From assembly GCA_030681895.1 (NCBI GenBank), contig JAUXRI010000302.1, forward strand, positions 1 through 32,333: a stretch of 32,333 bases of DNA, read 5' to 3'. The translations under genes and the position numbers were made by a program. Positions 1 to 7,626 of this stretch are shown in pieces. Positions within the stretch are counted from its first letter, which is position 1. Each line of letters starts with the position of its first letter. This DNA comes from Myxococcales bacterium. Lineage in GTDB: Bacteria; Myxococcota; Myxococcia; Myxococcales; Myxococcaceae. The notes under the pieces were generated by a model. The model was not told the origin of the DNA. It made no database searches and worked only from the letters and a program-made list of their open reading frames with translations.

Positions 1-133
1 CGCGCGCGTACTCGGCGTCGAAGTAGATCGGGTTGTAGTCGCCGAGGGCCTCGGCGAACCGGCGAATGGCTCCGCGTTCCACCTCGTTGAGCGTCGGGGG
101 CGTCGTTCGTCCTACGGCGGCGCGATCGAGCAT
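1..133 (-). CDS. MaoC-family (R)-hydroxyacyl dehydratase, N-terminal fragment (runs off left edge)
   Basis: Only the first 44 codons are in the window. They read MLDRAAVGRTTPP, then VERGAIRRFAEALGDYNP and IYFDAEYAR. This is the typical opening of MaoC-like / FAS1-type hot-dog dehydratase domains, where an 'IRRFAEA-GD-NPIYFD' helix-turn precedes the sheet; the catalytic Asp/His would lie beyond the edge. The ATG at 133 has a GAGGAG Shine-Dalgarno at about -11 that overlaps the TGA stop of the dehydrogenase gene upstream on the same strand, 14 nt away, so the two genes are probably co-transcribed and translationally coupled. Family members hydrate or dehydrate 2-enoyl-CoA or ACP thioesters; the substrate cannot be told from this fragment. 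Confidence 0.8.
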   Translation of the reverse strand, partial: MLDRAAVGRTTPPTLNEVERGAIRRFAEALGDYNPIYFDAEYAR

Positions 134-147
134 GTCGGGGATTCTCC

Positions 148-1188
148 TCAGCGACCGGCGGGGAGCTCGAGCACCGTCAACAACCCGGGCTGCGAGGCAG
201 TCATACGGGGGGCAGCGTTCACGACGAGATGGGCCGTGGCGCGATCGCCAGGGAGCCCACCGGGGATCAACACCTTCACCTTCGGGTCGGCGTCGAGCTC
301 GATGATGTCACCGGGATCATCGGCGCCGAGCGCGATGGTGAGCTCGAGGCGCACGCGCTCCTGGCCGTCATCGAGCGCGACCGCGACCTGGTGCATGCCG
401 GCGACCTGGCCCTTCTTCACCAGGAACGCACCGCCCGAGATGTCTTCATCGGCGAAGACCGGCGTCAGCTCTTCTTCGTAGTCGTCGCAGTCGAGCCCGA
501 GGCCCAGCGCGCAGAGGGCAGCCGACTCCACCAGGCCGACGTGGCCGATGCGGCCTTGATCGACGAGCGAGAAGAACTCGTCCTCCGTCAGCCCGGCGCC
601 GACCTTGCGCTGCAGCGCCTCACGCCGCGTGCGGGCGTCGACGGTGCGGCTCACCTTCGCGTGGCTGACGGCGCCACACACCTGACCGAGCGTCGCGACG
701 AGCCTGTCGAGTACGAAGCCGGGGTTCACGCCGGTGCCGACGATGGAGACGCCTGCGCGCTGCGCCGCGGCCTCGAGCGTGTCGGCGATCTCGGGGTGAT
801 TGAACCAGGGGAACGCGAGCTCTTCGCAGGTCGAGACGACGTGCAGCCCGAGCGACATCGCCTCGAGCAGTTGATCCTTCACCTGCGGCAGACGGGAGCC
901 GGTCGCGTGCAGCAACACGACGCCCTTTCGCCGCGCGACAGCGGGCCCGAGCGACGAGTGCACCTTCATCGAGCCGACGGCCTGCCCCAGCACGTCAGAG
1001 AGCGGGCGTCCGGCGAGCTTCGGGCTCGAGTCGACCGCGCCGATCAGCTCGACCTCGTCGTTCGCGAGCGCAGCGCGAGCGATCTCCTGACCGATCACGC
1101 CCAGCCCCATCACGATGACTGGAACACGGCCCGCCGATGAGGGCGCCGAAGGTGCAGCAGACTTCGCGCGCGTCGCGCCTCTCGCCAT
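148..1188 (-). CDS. NAD(P)H-dependent dehydrogenase, DapB-N / 2,4-diaminopentanoate dehydrogenase-like
   Basis: A 346-aa cytosolic oxidoreductase. After a roughly 20-residue Ala/Ser-rich leader comes a Rossmann dinucleotide motif, VIVMGLGVIGQEIARAA (about residues 24-40), ending in the acidic strand EVELIGAVD. A second block, VGTGVNPGFVLDRL, begins the substrate domain. This layout matches DapB-fold dehydrogenases of the 2,4-diaminopentanoate dehydrogenase type, which act on amino or keto acids, rather than true dihydrodipicolinate reductase, whose lysine-pathway signature is not evident. The substrate is not inferable. The start is uncertain: there is no strong Shine-Dalgarno before the ATG at 1188, and GTG or ATG codons just before the Rossmann strand are alternatives. 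The stop overlaps the ribosome site of the MaoC gene downstream. It is divergent from the HD-GYP gene across 133 bp. Confidence 0.75.
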   Translation of the reverse strand: MARGATRAKSAAPSAPSSAGRVPVIVMGLGVIGQEIARAALANDEVELIGAVDSSPKLAGRPLSDVLGQAVGSMKVHSSLGPAVARRKGVVLLHATGSRLPQVKDQLLEAMSLGLHVVSTCEELAFPWFNHPEIADTLEAAAQRAGVSIVGTGVNPGFVLDRLVATLGQVCGAVSHAKVSRTVDARTRREALQRKVGAGLTEDEFFSLVDQGRIGHVGLVESAALCALGLGLDCDDYEEELTPVFADEDISGGAFLVKKGQVAGMHQVAVALDDGQERVRLELTIALGADDPGDIIELDADPKVKVLIPGGLPGDRATAHLVVNAAPRMTASQPGLLTVLELPAGR

Positions 1189-1321
1189 AAGGAACCGCGA
1201 TGGTAGACGACCGCAACGGGCCCCGGCCAGAAAAGCGTTGCGGCGACACTTTCAACGCCTGACCCTCCAGCGCCGGTTAGAGTGTGGTCCCCGCACTTGA
1301 TTTCCGAGGAATTTCAACATC

Positions 1322-2452
1322 ATGGAACGCTTTCTCCTCGTCGACGATGACCCCTCGATCACCGACGTGCTCCGCAGGGTGCTCGAGTCGATGGGGCACC
1401 CTGTCATCCTTCACAACGATCCTCTGGCCGCCGCGCAGGAGACCGAGTTCGACCTGGTGCTGACCGATTTCATGATGCCGAACCTCAACGGCATCGAGCT
1501 GCTGGGCGTCCTCAAGGCCAAGCGTCCCGACGCGGTGCGAATGCTGATCACCGCGGCGAATGACTTCAAGGTGGCCATCGACGCTGTGAATCGTGGAGAG
1601 GTGTTCCGGATCATCGGCAAGCCCTGGCAGCTGCAAGATCTCAAGTTCGGCATTCAGCAGGCCGTCGACTACTACCGTCTCGTCAAAGAGAACCGTCGCC
1701 TCGCCAAGGAGCTCGCCGAGCGCAACCAACGCCTCGCCTCCCTCAACGCCGTGCTGGAAGAACAGGTCGTCGAACGCACCAACGGCCTGCTCGAGGGCAT
1801 GGTGCGGGCCCTCGACTATCGCGACACCGAGACGCAGTGGCACTCATGGCGCGTCGCGAAGTTCACCCGCCGCATCGCCGAGGCTGCGGGGCTGGCGGGC
1901 GACATGTTGATGCACATCGAGCAGGGCGCGCTGTTGCACGACATCGGGAAGATCGGCGTGCGCGACTCGATCCTGCTCAAGCCCGGCCCGCTCACGCCCG
2001 AGGAGTGGGTCGAGATGCGCAAGCACGCCGAGATGGGCTACCGCATGCTCGCGAACATTCCCTACCTGCAGGACTCGGCGCAGATCGTCTACCAGCACCA
2101 GGAGCGGTACGACGGCCGTGGCTACCCGCGTGGGCTCAAGGGGGAAGAGATCGTCATCGGCGCGCGGTGCTTCTGCATCGCCGACACCTTCGACGCGATC
2201 ACCTCTGATCGACCGTATCGGAAGGGCGCGGCGCCCGAGGTGGCCTTCGCCGAGATCGGCCGGCTCGGCGGCACGCAGCTCGACCCGCACCTCGTGAAGG
2301 TGTTCCTGTCGATCGACCCTGAGGAGTGGCTGCGCATTCGCGCTGACATTCGTGTGCTGGAAGAGAAGGAGAAGGGTCGCTGGAACGAGTACCTCGTCGC
2401 GCCGTCGCCGCTGATGGGCGGCCAGACCGCTGACAAGAAGCCCGCGACGTAA
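1322..2452 (+). CDS. HD-GYP response regulator (c-di-GMP phosphodiesterase, RpfG-like)
   Basis: 376 aa. Residues 1-120 form a receiver domain with the acidic pair at D8-D10, phospho-acceptor D49 (LVLTDFMMPN), T77 and the conserved K100-P101. A coiled linker (about 118-155) leads to an HD-GYP domain with H206-D207 in LLHDIGKIGV, the loop ERYDGRGYP (261-269) with intact GYP, and DTFDAITSDRPYR. All key residues of an active metal-dependent c-di-GMP phosphodiesterase are present, so phosphorylation by a histidine kinase encoded elsewhere probably lowers c-di-GMP, a control point for motility and exopolysaccharide in myxobacteria. A GAGGAA Shine-Dalgarno precedes the ATG. The stop lies only 5 nt before the next gene, implying co-expression with it. 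Confidence 0.93.
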   Translation: MERFLLVDDDPSITDVLRRVLESMGHPVILHNDPLAAAQETEFDLVLTDFMMPNLNGIELLGVLKAKRPDAVRMLITAANDFKVAIDAVNRGEVFRIIGKPWQLQDLKFGIQQAVDYYRLVKENRRLAKELAERNQRLASLNAVLEEQVVERTNGLLEGMVRALDYRDTETQWHSWRVAKFTRRIAEAAGLAGDMLMHIEQGALLHDIGKIGVRDSILLKPGPLTPEEWVEMRKHAEMGYRMLANIPYLQDSAQIVYQHQERYDGRGYPRGLKGEEIVIGARCFCIADTFDAITSDRPYRKGAAPEVAFAEIGRLGGTQLDPHLVKVFLSIDPEEWLRIRADIRVLEEKEKGRWNEYLVAPSPLMGGQTADKKPAT

Positions 2453-2457
2453 GGGAC

Positions 2458-4125
2458 ATGGTTCTGCCCCGCGTCGGCCTCGGCTGCATGCGGCTGTCGA
2501 CGGAGCCACGCTCCGAGTCCGACGGCGTGGCCGTGATTCACGCGGCGCTCGACGCTGGCGTGTTGTTGTTCGACACCGCGACTGCGTACTGCGCGGTCGA
2601 CGCGCTCGGAGAGAACGAGCGGTTGTTGGCGAAGGCGCTGGCGCTTCATCCTCGAGGTGCCGAGGCGGTGATCGTCACCAAGGGCGGCCTTCGAAGGCCC
2701 GGTGGTGCGTGGCGGCCCGACGGGAGAGCGAAGTCGATTCTCGAAGACGCTGAACGGAGCGTCGAAGCGCTGGGCCGCGTGCCCGATCTCTTCCTGCTCC
2801 ACGCACCGGATCCGTCGGTGCCGTGGGCGACCTCGATCCGCGCGCTGGCCGGCGTGATCGAGCGTGGCCTCGCGAAGGCGATCGGACTCTCGAACGTGAC
2901 GGTGGGTCAGCTCGACGAAGCGCTCGCCCTCGCGCCGATCTCAGCGGTGCAGCAGGGCTTGTCGATCTTCGACGATCGCGCGCGGTTGTCGGGCGTGTTG
3001 GCGCGTTGTCTCGAGCGCGGCCTCGCGGTGATGGCGCACACGCCGCTGGGAGGACCGAAGCGCATCGCGCGGCTTGGAACGTCGGCGGTGTTGGGTGAGC
3101 TCGCGAAGGCGAAGTCCGTCTCACCTGCGGTCATCGCACTCGCGGCGGTTCTCGATCTCGACGAGCTAGTCTGCGTGATCCCCGGAGCGCGTCGGCCCGA
3201 GACGATCGCGGACGCGGCGCGCGCGGCGTCGATCACCTTCGGCCCTGATGAACGCGCCCAACTGCAAGAGACCTTCTCTGCGCTCGGGCCTCCCGCGACC
3301 GTGGAAGCGACCGGTGCCGCGTCGCGCTCCGAGGTGGTGCTGCTGATGGGCATTCAGGGCTCGGGGAAATCGAGGTTGGTCGACGAGTACGTCGGCAACG
3401 GCTTCGTTCGCTTCAACCGCGACCTGCTCGGCGGCACGCTGAAAGACACCGCGTTGGCGATGTCACGGGCGCTGGCGTCGGGCACCACCCACGTCGTCCT
3501 CGACAACACGTACACGACGCGCGCCTCGCGGGCGGCGGTGATCGAGGCCGCGAAGAAGCAGGGCGCAAAGGTGCGTGGGTTGTGGCTCGACGTTCCCCTG
3601 CACGAGGCGCAGGTGAACGTGATCAACCGAATGCTCGACGCGCACGGACGGCTGCTCGGCCCCGACGAGCTGAAGAAGCAGAAGGACAACACGGGGCTGA
3701 CGCCGCTCTCGCACTTCCGGACCGTGAGGGAGCTGGAGCCGCCCGCGCGCGACGAAGGCTTCGACTGGCTCGAGACGCGGCCGTTCGTGCGGGCGGTGAA
3801 GGATGGTGGCGCAGGTCGCTTCGTCGCGTTCGAGTGCGCCGAGACGATCTCACCGTCCGACGTGCCGACCTTCGTCTTCGCGTGGACAGAGACCGAGCGG
3901 GTGGCCGTCGAGGCAGCAGCGGCGCGACTCGGAGCCCAAGCGATGATCTGTCCGCATGGTGGTGGCCCACCGAGCTGCTGGTGCCGCCCTCCCCTGCCTG
4001 GGCTGCTGCTCGAGGCGTGTCACCGCGCGAAGCTTGCGCCCCCGAAGTGCACTGTGATCGGCACGACCGAGACGCATCAGATGTTCGCCGCGACGATCGG
4101 CGCGACGTTCGTGACCGCGAACTGA
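2458..4125 (+). CDS. Aldo/keto reductase fused to a P-loop polynucleotide-kinase-like domain and a C-terminal HAD (GmhB/HisB-N-like) fragment
   Basis: 555 aa in three parts. Residues 1-275 are an aldo/keto reductase barrel with its catalytic tetrad intact: D39, Y44, K75, H115, plus GLSN near 143. Residues 290-445 are a P-loop NTPase with Walker A GIQGSGKS (298-305), HVVLDNTYT (D349-N350) and a helical RxLD/RLLGPDELKK lid, resembling polynucleotide or small-molecule kinases such as the T4 PNK kinase half. Residues 460-555 resemble the second half of a HisB-N/GmhB phosphatase: C498-P-H500 with C507-W-C509-R-P are the zinc-loop ligands, followed by PGLLLEA and a VIGTTETHQMFAATIGA block. The nucleophile DxD motif of HAD enzymes is not seen, so the third part is probably non-catalytic or structural. 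The gene starts 5 nt after the HD-GYP stop. The combined function is unknown. Confidence 0.8.
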   Translation: MVLPRVGLGCMRLSTEPRSESDGVAVIHAALDAGVLLFDTATAYCAVDALGENERLLAKALALHPRGAEAVIVTKGGLRRPGGAWRPDGRAKSILEDAERSVEALGRVPDLFLLHAPDPSVPWATSIRALAGVIERGLAKAIGLSNVTVGQLDEALALAPISAVQQGLSIFDDRARLSGVLARCLERGLAVMAHTPLGGPKRIARLGTSAVLGELAKAKSVSPAVIALAAVLDLDELVCVIPGARRPETIADAARAASITFGPDERAQLQETFSALGPPATVEATGAASRSEVVLLMGIQGSGKSRLVDEYVGNGFVRFNRDLLGGTLKDTALAMSRALASGTTHVVLDNTYTTRASRAAVIEAAKKQGAKVRGLWLDVPLHEAQVNVINRMLDAHGRLLGPDELKKQKDNTGLTPLSHFRTVRELEPPARDEGFDWLETRPFVRAVKDGGAGRFVAFECAETISPSDVPTFVFAWTETERVAVEAAAARLGAQAMICPHGGGPPSCWCRPPLPGLLLEACHRAKLAPPKCTVIGTTETHQMFAATIGATFVTAN

Positions 4126-4224
4126 GGCGCTCGTCGCCACGCCGGCATCGCTCACGATCTCCGGAATGAGCTCGAAGAACGCGAGGGAGCCCAGTCCGCG
4201 ACATCAACCTCGCGCGGCCCTACG
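4126..4224. other. Convergent intergenic spacer
   Basis: This 99-bp space separates the ends of the kinase-fusion gene (plus) and mrp (minus). I see no convincing hairpin-plus-T-run terminator and no short gene in it. Confidence 0.4.
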
Positions 4225-5304
4225 TCACGACGTCGCGAGCTTCACGACAGGCGCCTGCCGCAGCACGTTCTCTTGCGAGATGCGCGCAGCGACCTTGCCG
4301 GCGATTGCCATGAACGCCTTCGTCTCTTCACTGTCCGGGTGCCCGACGACGACGGGAATGCCACGGTCACCACCCTGGCGGATCTTCAAGTCCAGCGGCA
4401 CGTCACCGAGGAACGCCATGTCCATCATCTCGGCGGCGCGACGGCCTCCGCCGACGTCGAAGATGTGCGTGCCCTTGCCGCAGTGCGGGCAGATGAACTG
4501 ATTCATGTTCTCGACGATGCCCAGCACCGGTACGTGGAGCTTGTCGAACATCTGCTTCGCGCGAACGACGTCGGCGAGGGCGACGTCCTGCGGCGTGGTG
4601 ATCAGCACTGCTCCAGAGCTGCGGACCTGCTGCGCGATCGTCAGCGGCACGTCGCCGGTGCCGGGCGGCAGATCGAGAATGAGGTAGTCGAGCTCGCCCC
4701 AGTTCACGTCACGCACCAACTGCATCAGCGCGCCCTGCAGCATCGGCCCGCGCCAGATGAGCGCCTGATCGGCCTCGATGAGGAAGCCGATCGACATCAC
4801 CTTGATGCCGTGCGCCTCGAGCGGGTCGAGGTTCTTTCCATCGCGGCTGACGGGCTTGCGTTTGATGCCCGTCATCAACGGAATCGAAGGGCCATAGAAG
4901 TCGGCGTCGAGCAGCCCGACCTGAGCGCCGAGCTTCGCGAGCGCACACGCGAGATTCAGCGCCAGCGTGCTCTTGCCGACGCCGCCCTTCCCTGCGCCCA
5001 CCAGCACCACGTTCTTCACGCCGGGCAGGAGCGCATCCTTCGACATCGGGCCCGCGCGCGTCTTCGCCGTGAGCTCGAGCTTCAGCTCGGTCAGCCCTGC
5101 GACGGCCTTGAGCGCCACCTCGGCGTCGCCTTTGATCTTCTCCTTCATCGGGCACGCGGGCGTCGTCAGTTCGATGGTGACGCTGACCTTCCCGCCGTCG
5201 ACCTTCAGGTTCTTCACCATGCCGGCCTTCACCACGTCGGTGTTGAGGTCGGGGTCCATGACCGTCGAGAGGGCTTTGAGAATGTCGCTTTCCTGAACGC
5301 TCAT
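4225..5304 (-). CDS. mrp: Mrp/ApbC-type iron-sulfur cluster carrier ATPase (NBP35 family)
   Basis: 359 aa. Residues 1-80 are a MIP18/DUF59-type domain (ILKALSTVMDPDL, then TTPACPMKEKI with its Cys). Residues 98-345 are a deviant-Walker SIMIBI ATPase: GKGGVGKS at 105-112, LLDADFYGPSIP, LDLPPGTGD, and the C272-P-H-C275 pair (ICPHCGK) that binds a bridging Fe-S cluster in the dimer. Family members transfer Fe-S clusters to apo-proteins in the cytosol. The start is fixed by an AGGAG Shine-Dalgarno 6-7 nt before the ATG at 5304; a longer frame upstream has no family similarity. It is divergent from the membrane protein across 82 bp. An A-type Fe-S carrier also lies in this window (26318-26716), but the two are not linked in an operon. 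Confidence 0.95.
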   Translation of the reverse strand: MSVQESDILKALSTVMDPDLNTDVVKAGMVKNLKVDGGKVSVTIELTTPACPMKEKIKGDAEVALKAVAGLTELKLELTAKTRAGPMSKDALLPGVKNVVLVGAGKGGVGKSTLALNLACALAKLGAQVGLLDADFYGPSIPLMTGIKRKPVSRDGKNLDPLEAHGIKVMSIGFLIEADQALIWRGPMLQGALMQLVRDVNWGELDYLILDLPPGTGDVPLTIAQQVRSSGAVLITTPQDVALADVVRAKQMFDKLHVPVLGIVENMNQFICPHCGKGTHIFDVGGGRRAAEMMDMAFLGDVPLDLKIRQGGDRGIPVVVGHPDSEETKAFMAIAGKVAARISQENVLRQAPVVKLATS

Positions 5305-5386
5305 GGTGACTCCTGATTTTCGTGCGGGTACAGCGTCTGGCTTCCAATACGGGCCGAGCCCCGGCCGCGCAAGGCAGGACATCGCG

Positions 5387-7123
5387 ATGAGCCACTACCT
5401 GTCTGGCATTCTGAAGATCATCGTGATCGAGGCCTTCATGGCACTGCTCGTGATCGACCGTCTGACCGGCGAGAAATGGGAGCGAGAGAAACACCTCGCG
5501 TACACCGGCCTCGTGACGCTGATGGTCTTCGGGTGGACCAACTGGGGCGTCGGGCGCGCGGGCACCAGCATCTGGTGGGTCGTCGCTGCGATCGGCGTGG
5601 TGTGGCTGTGCGGGTGGATGGTGCGGGCCGCGCTCGGCCGCGAGACCGGCGAACGCGCGAAAAGCTTCGCCACGACGATGGGCTCGATGGGCAAGGCGCT
5701 GAAGCTGCCGCCGATCGTGATGGCGTCGCTCGTCGCAGCAGCCATCGCGTTCGGCTTCTGCTGGCTCGGCGTGCGCAACGACTCGATCGCCTGGGTGCAC
5801 CAGCACGAGCAGTTCCACTTCTATCTCGGCGCCAAGTACCAGAAGGAGGTCGGCTGGTTCGACCTCTACACCGCCGCCATCATGGCCGACCGCGAGACCG
5901 TCAACGCGATGGCTGGCGTCTCGAAGACCCGCGACAACCGCACCTTCGAAGAGATCCCCGTCGAGCAGGCGCTCCAGGAGGCGCCGCGGATCAGAGCGCG
6001 GTTCAGCGACGACCGGTGGGCGGCGTTCAAGGCCGACTGGGCGACGATGGCGCAGACCTGGCCCGGCATGCCGTGGGCGACGGTGATGAACGATCACGGC
6101 AACTCGAACTCACCGGCGTGGTCGATCATTGCGGGCCCGATCACCAACCTCGTGCCGCTGTCGAAGCAGAACCAGTCACTGCTAGGCATCCTCGACCTGC
6201 TCCTCATGCTCGCGCTGTTCCTCACCGTGTACGAGACGTTCGGCTTCCGCCTCGCCAGCGTCGCGCTCTTCATGTGGGCCTGCGTGCCGGTGGTGTTCGA
6301 TTACCTGAGCGGCAGCTTCCTGCGGTGGGACTGGCTGCTCGCGCTCGGGCTCTCGGTCTGTTTCCTGAAGCGGAACAAGTGGGGCACGGCGGGCGCGTTC
6401 TTCGGCTACGCAGTGGCCACCAAGCTCTTCCCGCTGCTCTTCGGCGTGGCGTTGCTGGTGCAGGTCGGCTTCGAGTGGCTGAAGACGCGCACCATCAAGA
6501 AGGAGTGGATCGCCTTCGGCCGCAACGCCGCCATCGCCGGGGCCGTCTGCGTCGCGCTCGCGACCATCATGTTCGGCACCAGCGCCTGGAGCGAATACGC
6601 CGAGCGGATTCAGGTCGCGCAGCTCGAGAAGTTCTACAGCAACCAGCACTCGCTCAAGACGGTGTTCCTGCAGCTCGTCGGTCCCGGCGAAGGTGGGCTC
6701 TCGAGCGGCATCTTCCCGCCGGTCATCAAGCAGTCGCTGGCCGAGGTCGACATCAAGGACTACTCGCTCGGCTTCCTGCTCGCGCGCCTCGCCTTCACGC
6801 TGGTGGTGGTGGTGCTCCTGCGCCGCGCCACGCCCGTCGAGGCCTTCACGCTGGGGCCCCTGCTCGTCTTCACCTGGCTGACGGTGAACATGTACTACTG
6901 GAACATGCTGGCGCTGCTCGCGCTCGGGCTCGCCTCACGGCAGGGGAAACACTTCTTCCTCATGCTGCTCGGGTTCTTCGCCGCGTACATCACGTACTAC
7001 ACGTACCAGCACCTCAACCGCGGCTTCGCCGAGGGGTACCTCATCGCGCTGATCATGATGGTGCTGACGATCGTCGTCGCGGTGTTCGAGTGGCGTGACG
7101 GCCGGCGCGCTCCGACTACTTGA
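5387..7123 (+). CDS. Polytopic membrane protein, GT-C/DUF2029-like glycosyltransferase fold
   Basis: 578 aa with about 10-12 hydrophobic segments. The first cluster (about residues 5-85) is followed by a hydrophobic stretch at 105-125, then a long soluble loop at roughly 135-265 containing QHEQFHFYLGAKY and GWFDLYTAA, and then a dense run of membrane helices to the C-terminus. This 'HFYLGAKY--E-GWFDLY' loop after an early helix is typical of integral-membrane GT-C-type proteins that use lipid-linked sugars; no catalytic acid can be assigned with certainty. The start at the ATG of MSHYLSG has an AGGCAGGA ribosome site 7-8 nt upstream; the frame extends 28 codons further without such a site. 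Its last 8 nt overlap tail-to-tail with the secreted protein gene at 7116. Confidence 0.7.
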   Translation: MSHYLSGILKIIVIEAFMALLVIDRLTGEKWEREKHLAYTGLVTLMVFGWTNWGVGRAGTSIWWVVAAIGVVWLCGWMVRAALGRETGERAKSFATTMGSMGKALKLPPIVMASLVAAAIAFGFCWLGVRNDSIAWVHQHEQFHFYLGAKYQKEVGWFDLYTAAIMADRETVNAMAGVSKTRDNRTFEEIPVEQALQEAPRIRARFSDDRWAAFKADWATMAQTWPGMPWATVMNDHGNSNSPAWSIIAGPITNLVPLSKQNQSLLGILDLLLMLALFLTVYETFGFRLASVALFMWACVPVVFDYLSGSFLRWDWLLALGLSVCFLKRNKWGTAGAFFGYAVATKLFPLLFGVALLVQVGFEWLKTRTIKKEWIAFGRNAAIAGAVCVALATIMFGTSAWSEYAERIQVAQLEKFYSNQHSLKTVFLQLVGPGEGGLSSGIFPPVIKQSLAEVDIKDYSLGFLLARLAFTLVVVVLLRRATPVEAFTLGPLLVFTWLTVNMYYWNMLALLALGLASRQGKHFFLMLLGFFAAYITYYTYQHLNRGFAEGYLIALIMMVLTIVVAVFEWRDGRRAPTT

Positions 7124-7559
7124 GCGTGTCGACGTACTCGCGGCTCAGCTCGATGACGCTCTTGCCAGTCGACGACACGGTTTCATGGATGAGCTTGTCG
7201 CCTTTGGGCGTGAGGCTGACCGTGCTGATCGGCGCGCCCTTCCCTTCGAACTCCAGCTTGCCGCCCGGCTTCGCCTCGAGCTTCGGCGCTCCGCCTGCGC
7301 CGTAGTGGGCCAGCACGAGCTTGCCGCCCTCGAGGTAATAGACCGCCGCGCTCAGCACCTTCGTGCGATCGGAGCCCGTCACCATCTCGAGCACTGCCGT
7401 CGCGTTGGAGATCACCCGCAACGACACGTAGCGCGCAGTGTCCTTCTCGCCAGCCTTCCAGTTGCCCTCGAACGACTTGAGCTTCTCGAACGCGACGGCT
7501 GCTTCACCGACCGGCGGAGCAGAGACCAACAGACCGACGGCGACGAGCAGCGGCGACAT
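7116..7559 (-). CDS. Small secreted lipocalin-like / DUF1579-like protein
   Basis: 147 aa. MSPLLVAVGLLVSAPPVGEA is a short signal peptide with probable cleavage after residues 18-20. The mature part (FEKLKSFEGNWKAG, YVSLRVISNATAVLEMV, YYLEGGKLVLAHYGAGG) follows the strand order of small beta-barrel 'FEKLKSLxGxW ... YHLDGDxLxLTHY' proteins, which are mostly uncharacterised extracytoplasmic proteins. The GGAG ribosome site before the ATG at 7559 selects this start. It is the last gene of the minus-strand run that begins at 9869, 67 nt after the LipB-NUDIX gene. Its end overlaps the membrane protein gene by 8 nt. No biochemical role is inferable. Confidence 0.65.
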   Translation of the reverse strand: MSPLLVAVGLLVSAPPVGEAAVAFEKLKSFEGNWKAGEKDTARYVSLRVISNATAVLEMVTGSDRTKVLSAAVYYLEGGKLVLAHYGAGGAPKLEAKPGGKLEFEGKGAPISTVSLTPKGDKLIHETVSSTGKSVIELSREYVDTLK

Positions 7560-7626
7560 GAGAGCTCCGATGGCTGGTGGGGACGACTCAGCATAACGGG
7601 CACCGACGCGCCCGGTTGGCCGTTCT

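Noticed and set aside
3808..4122. A complete HAD phosphatase at the end of the kinase fusion
   Set aside because: The zinc-loop cysteines are present but the DxD nucleophile motif is not found, so only a fragment is claimed.
5305..5382. 26-codon N-terminal extension of Mrp
   Set aside because: The internal ATG at 5304 has an AGGAG site at ideal spacing and matches the family's N-terminus; the extension overlaps the promoter region of the divergent gene.
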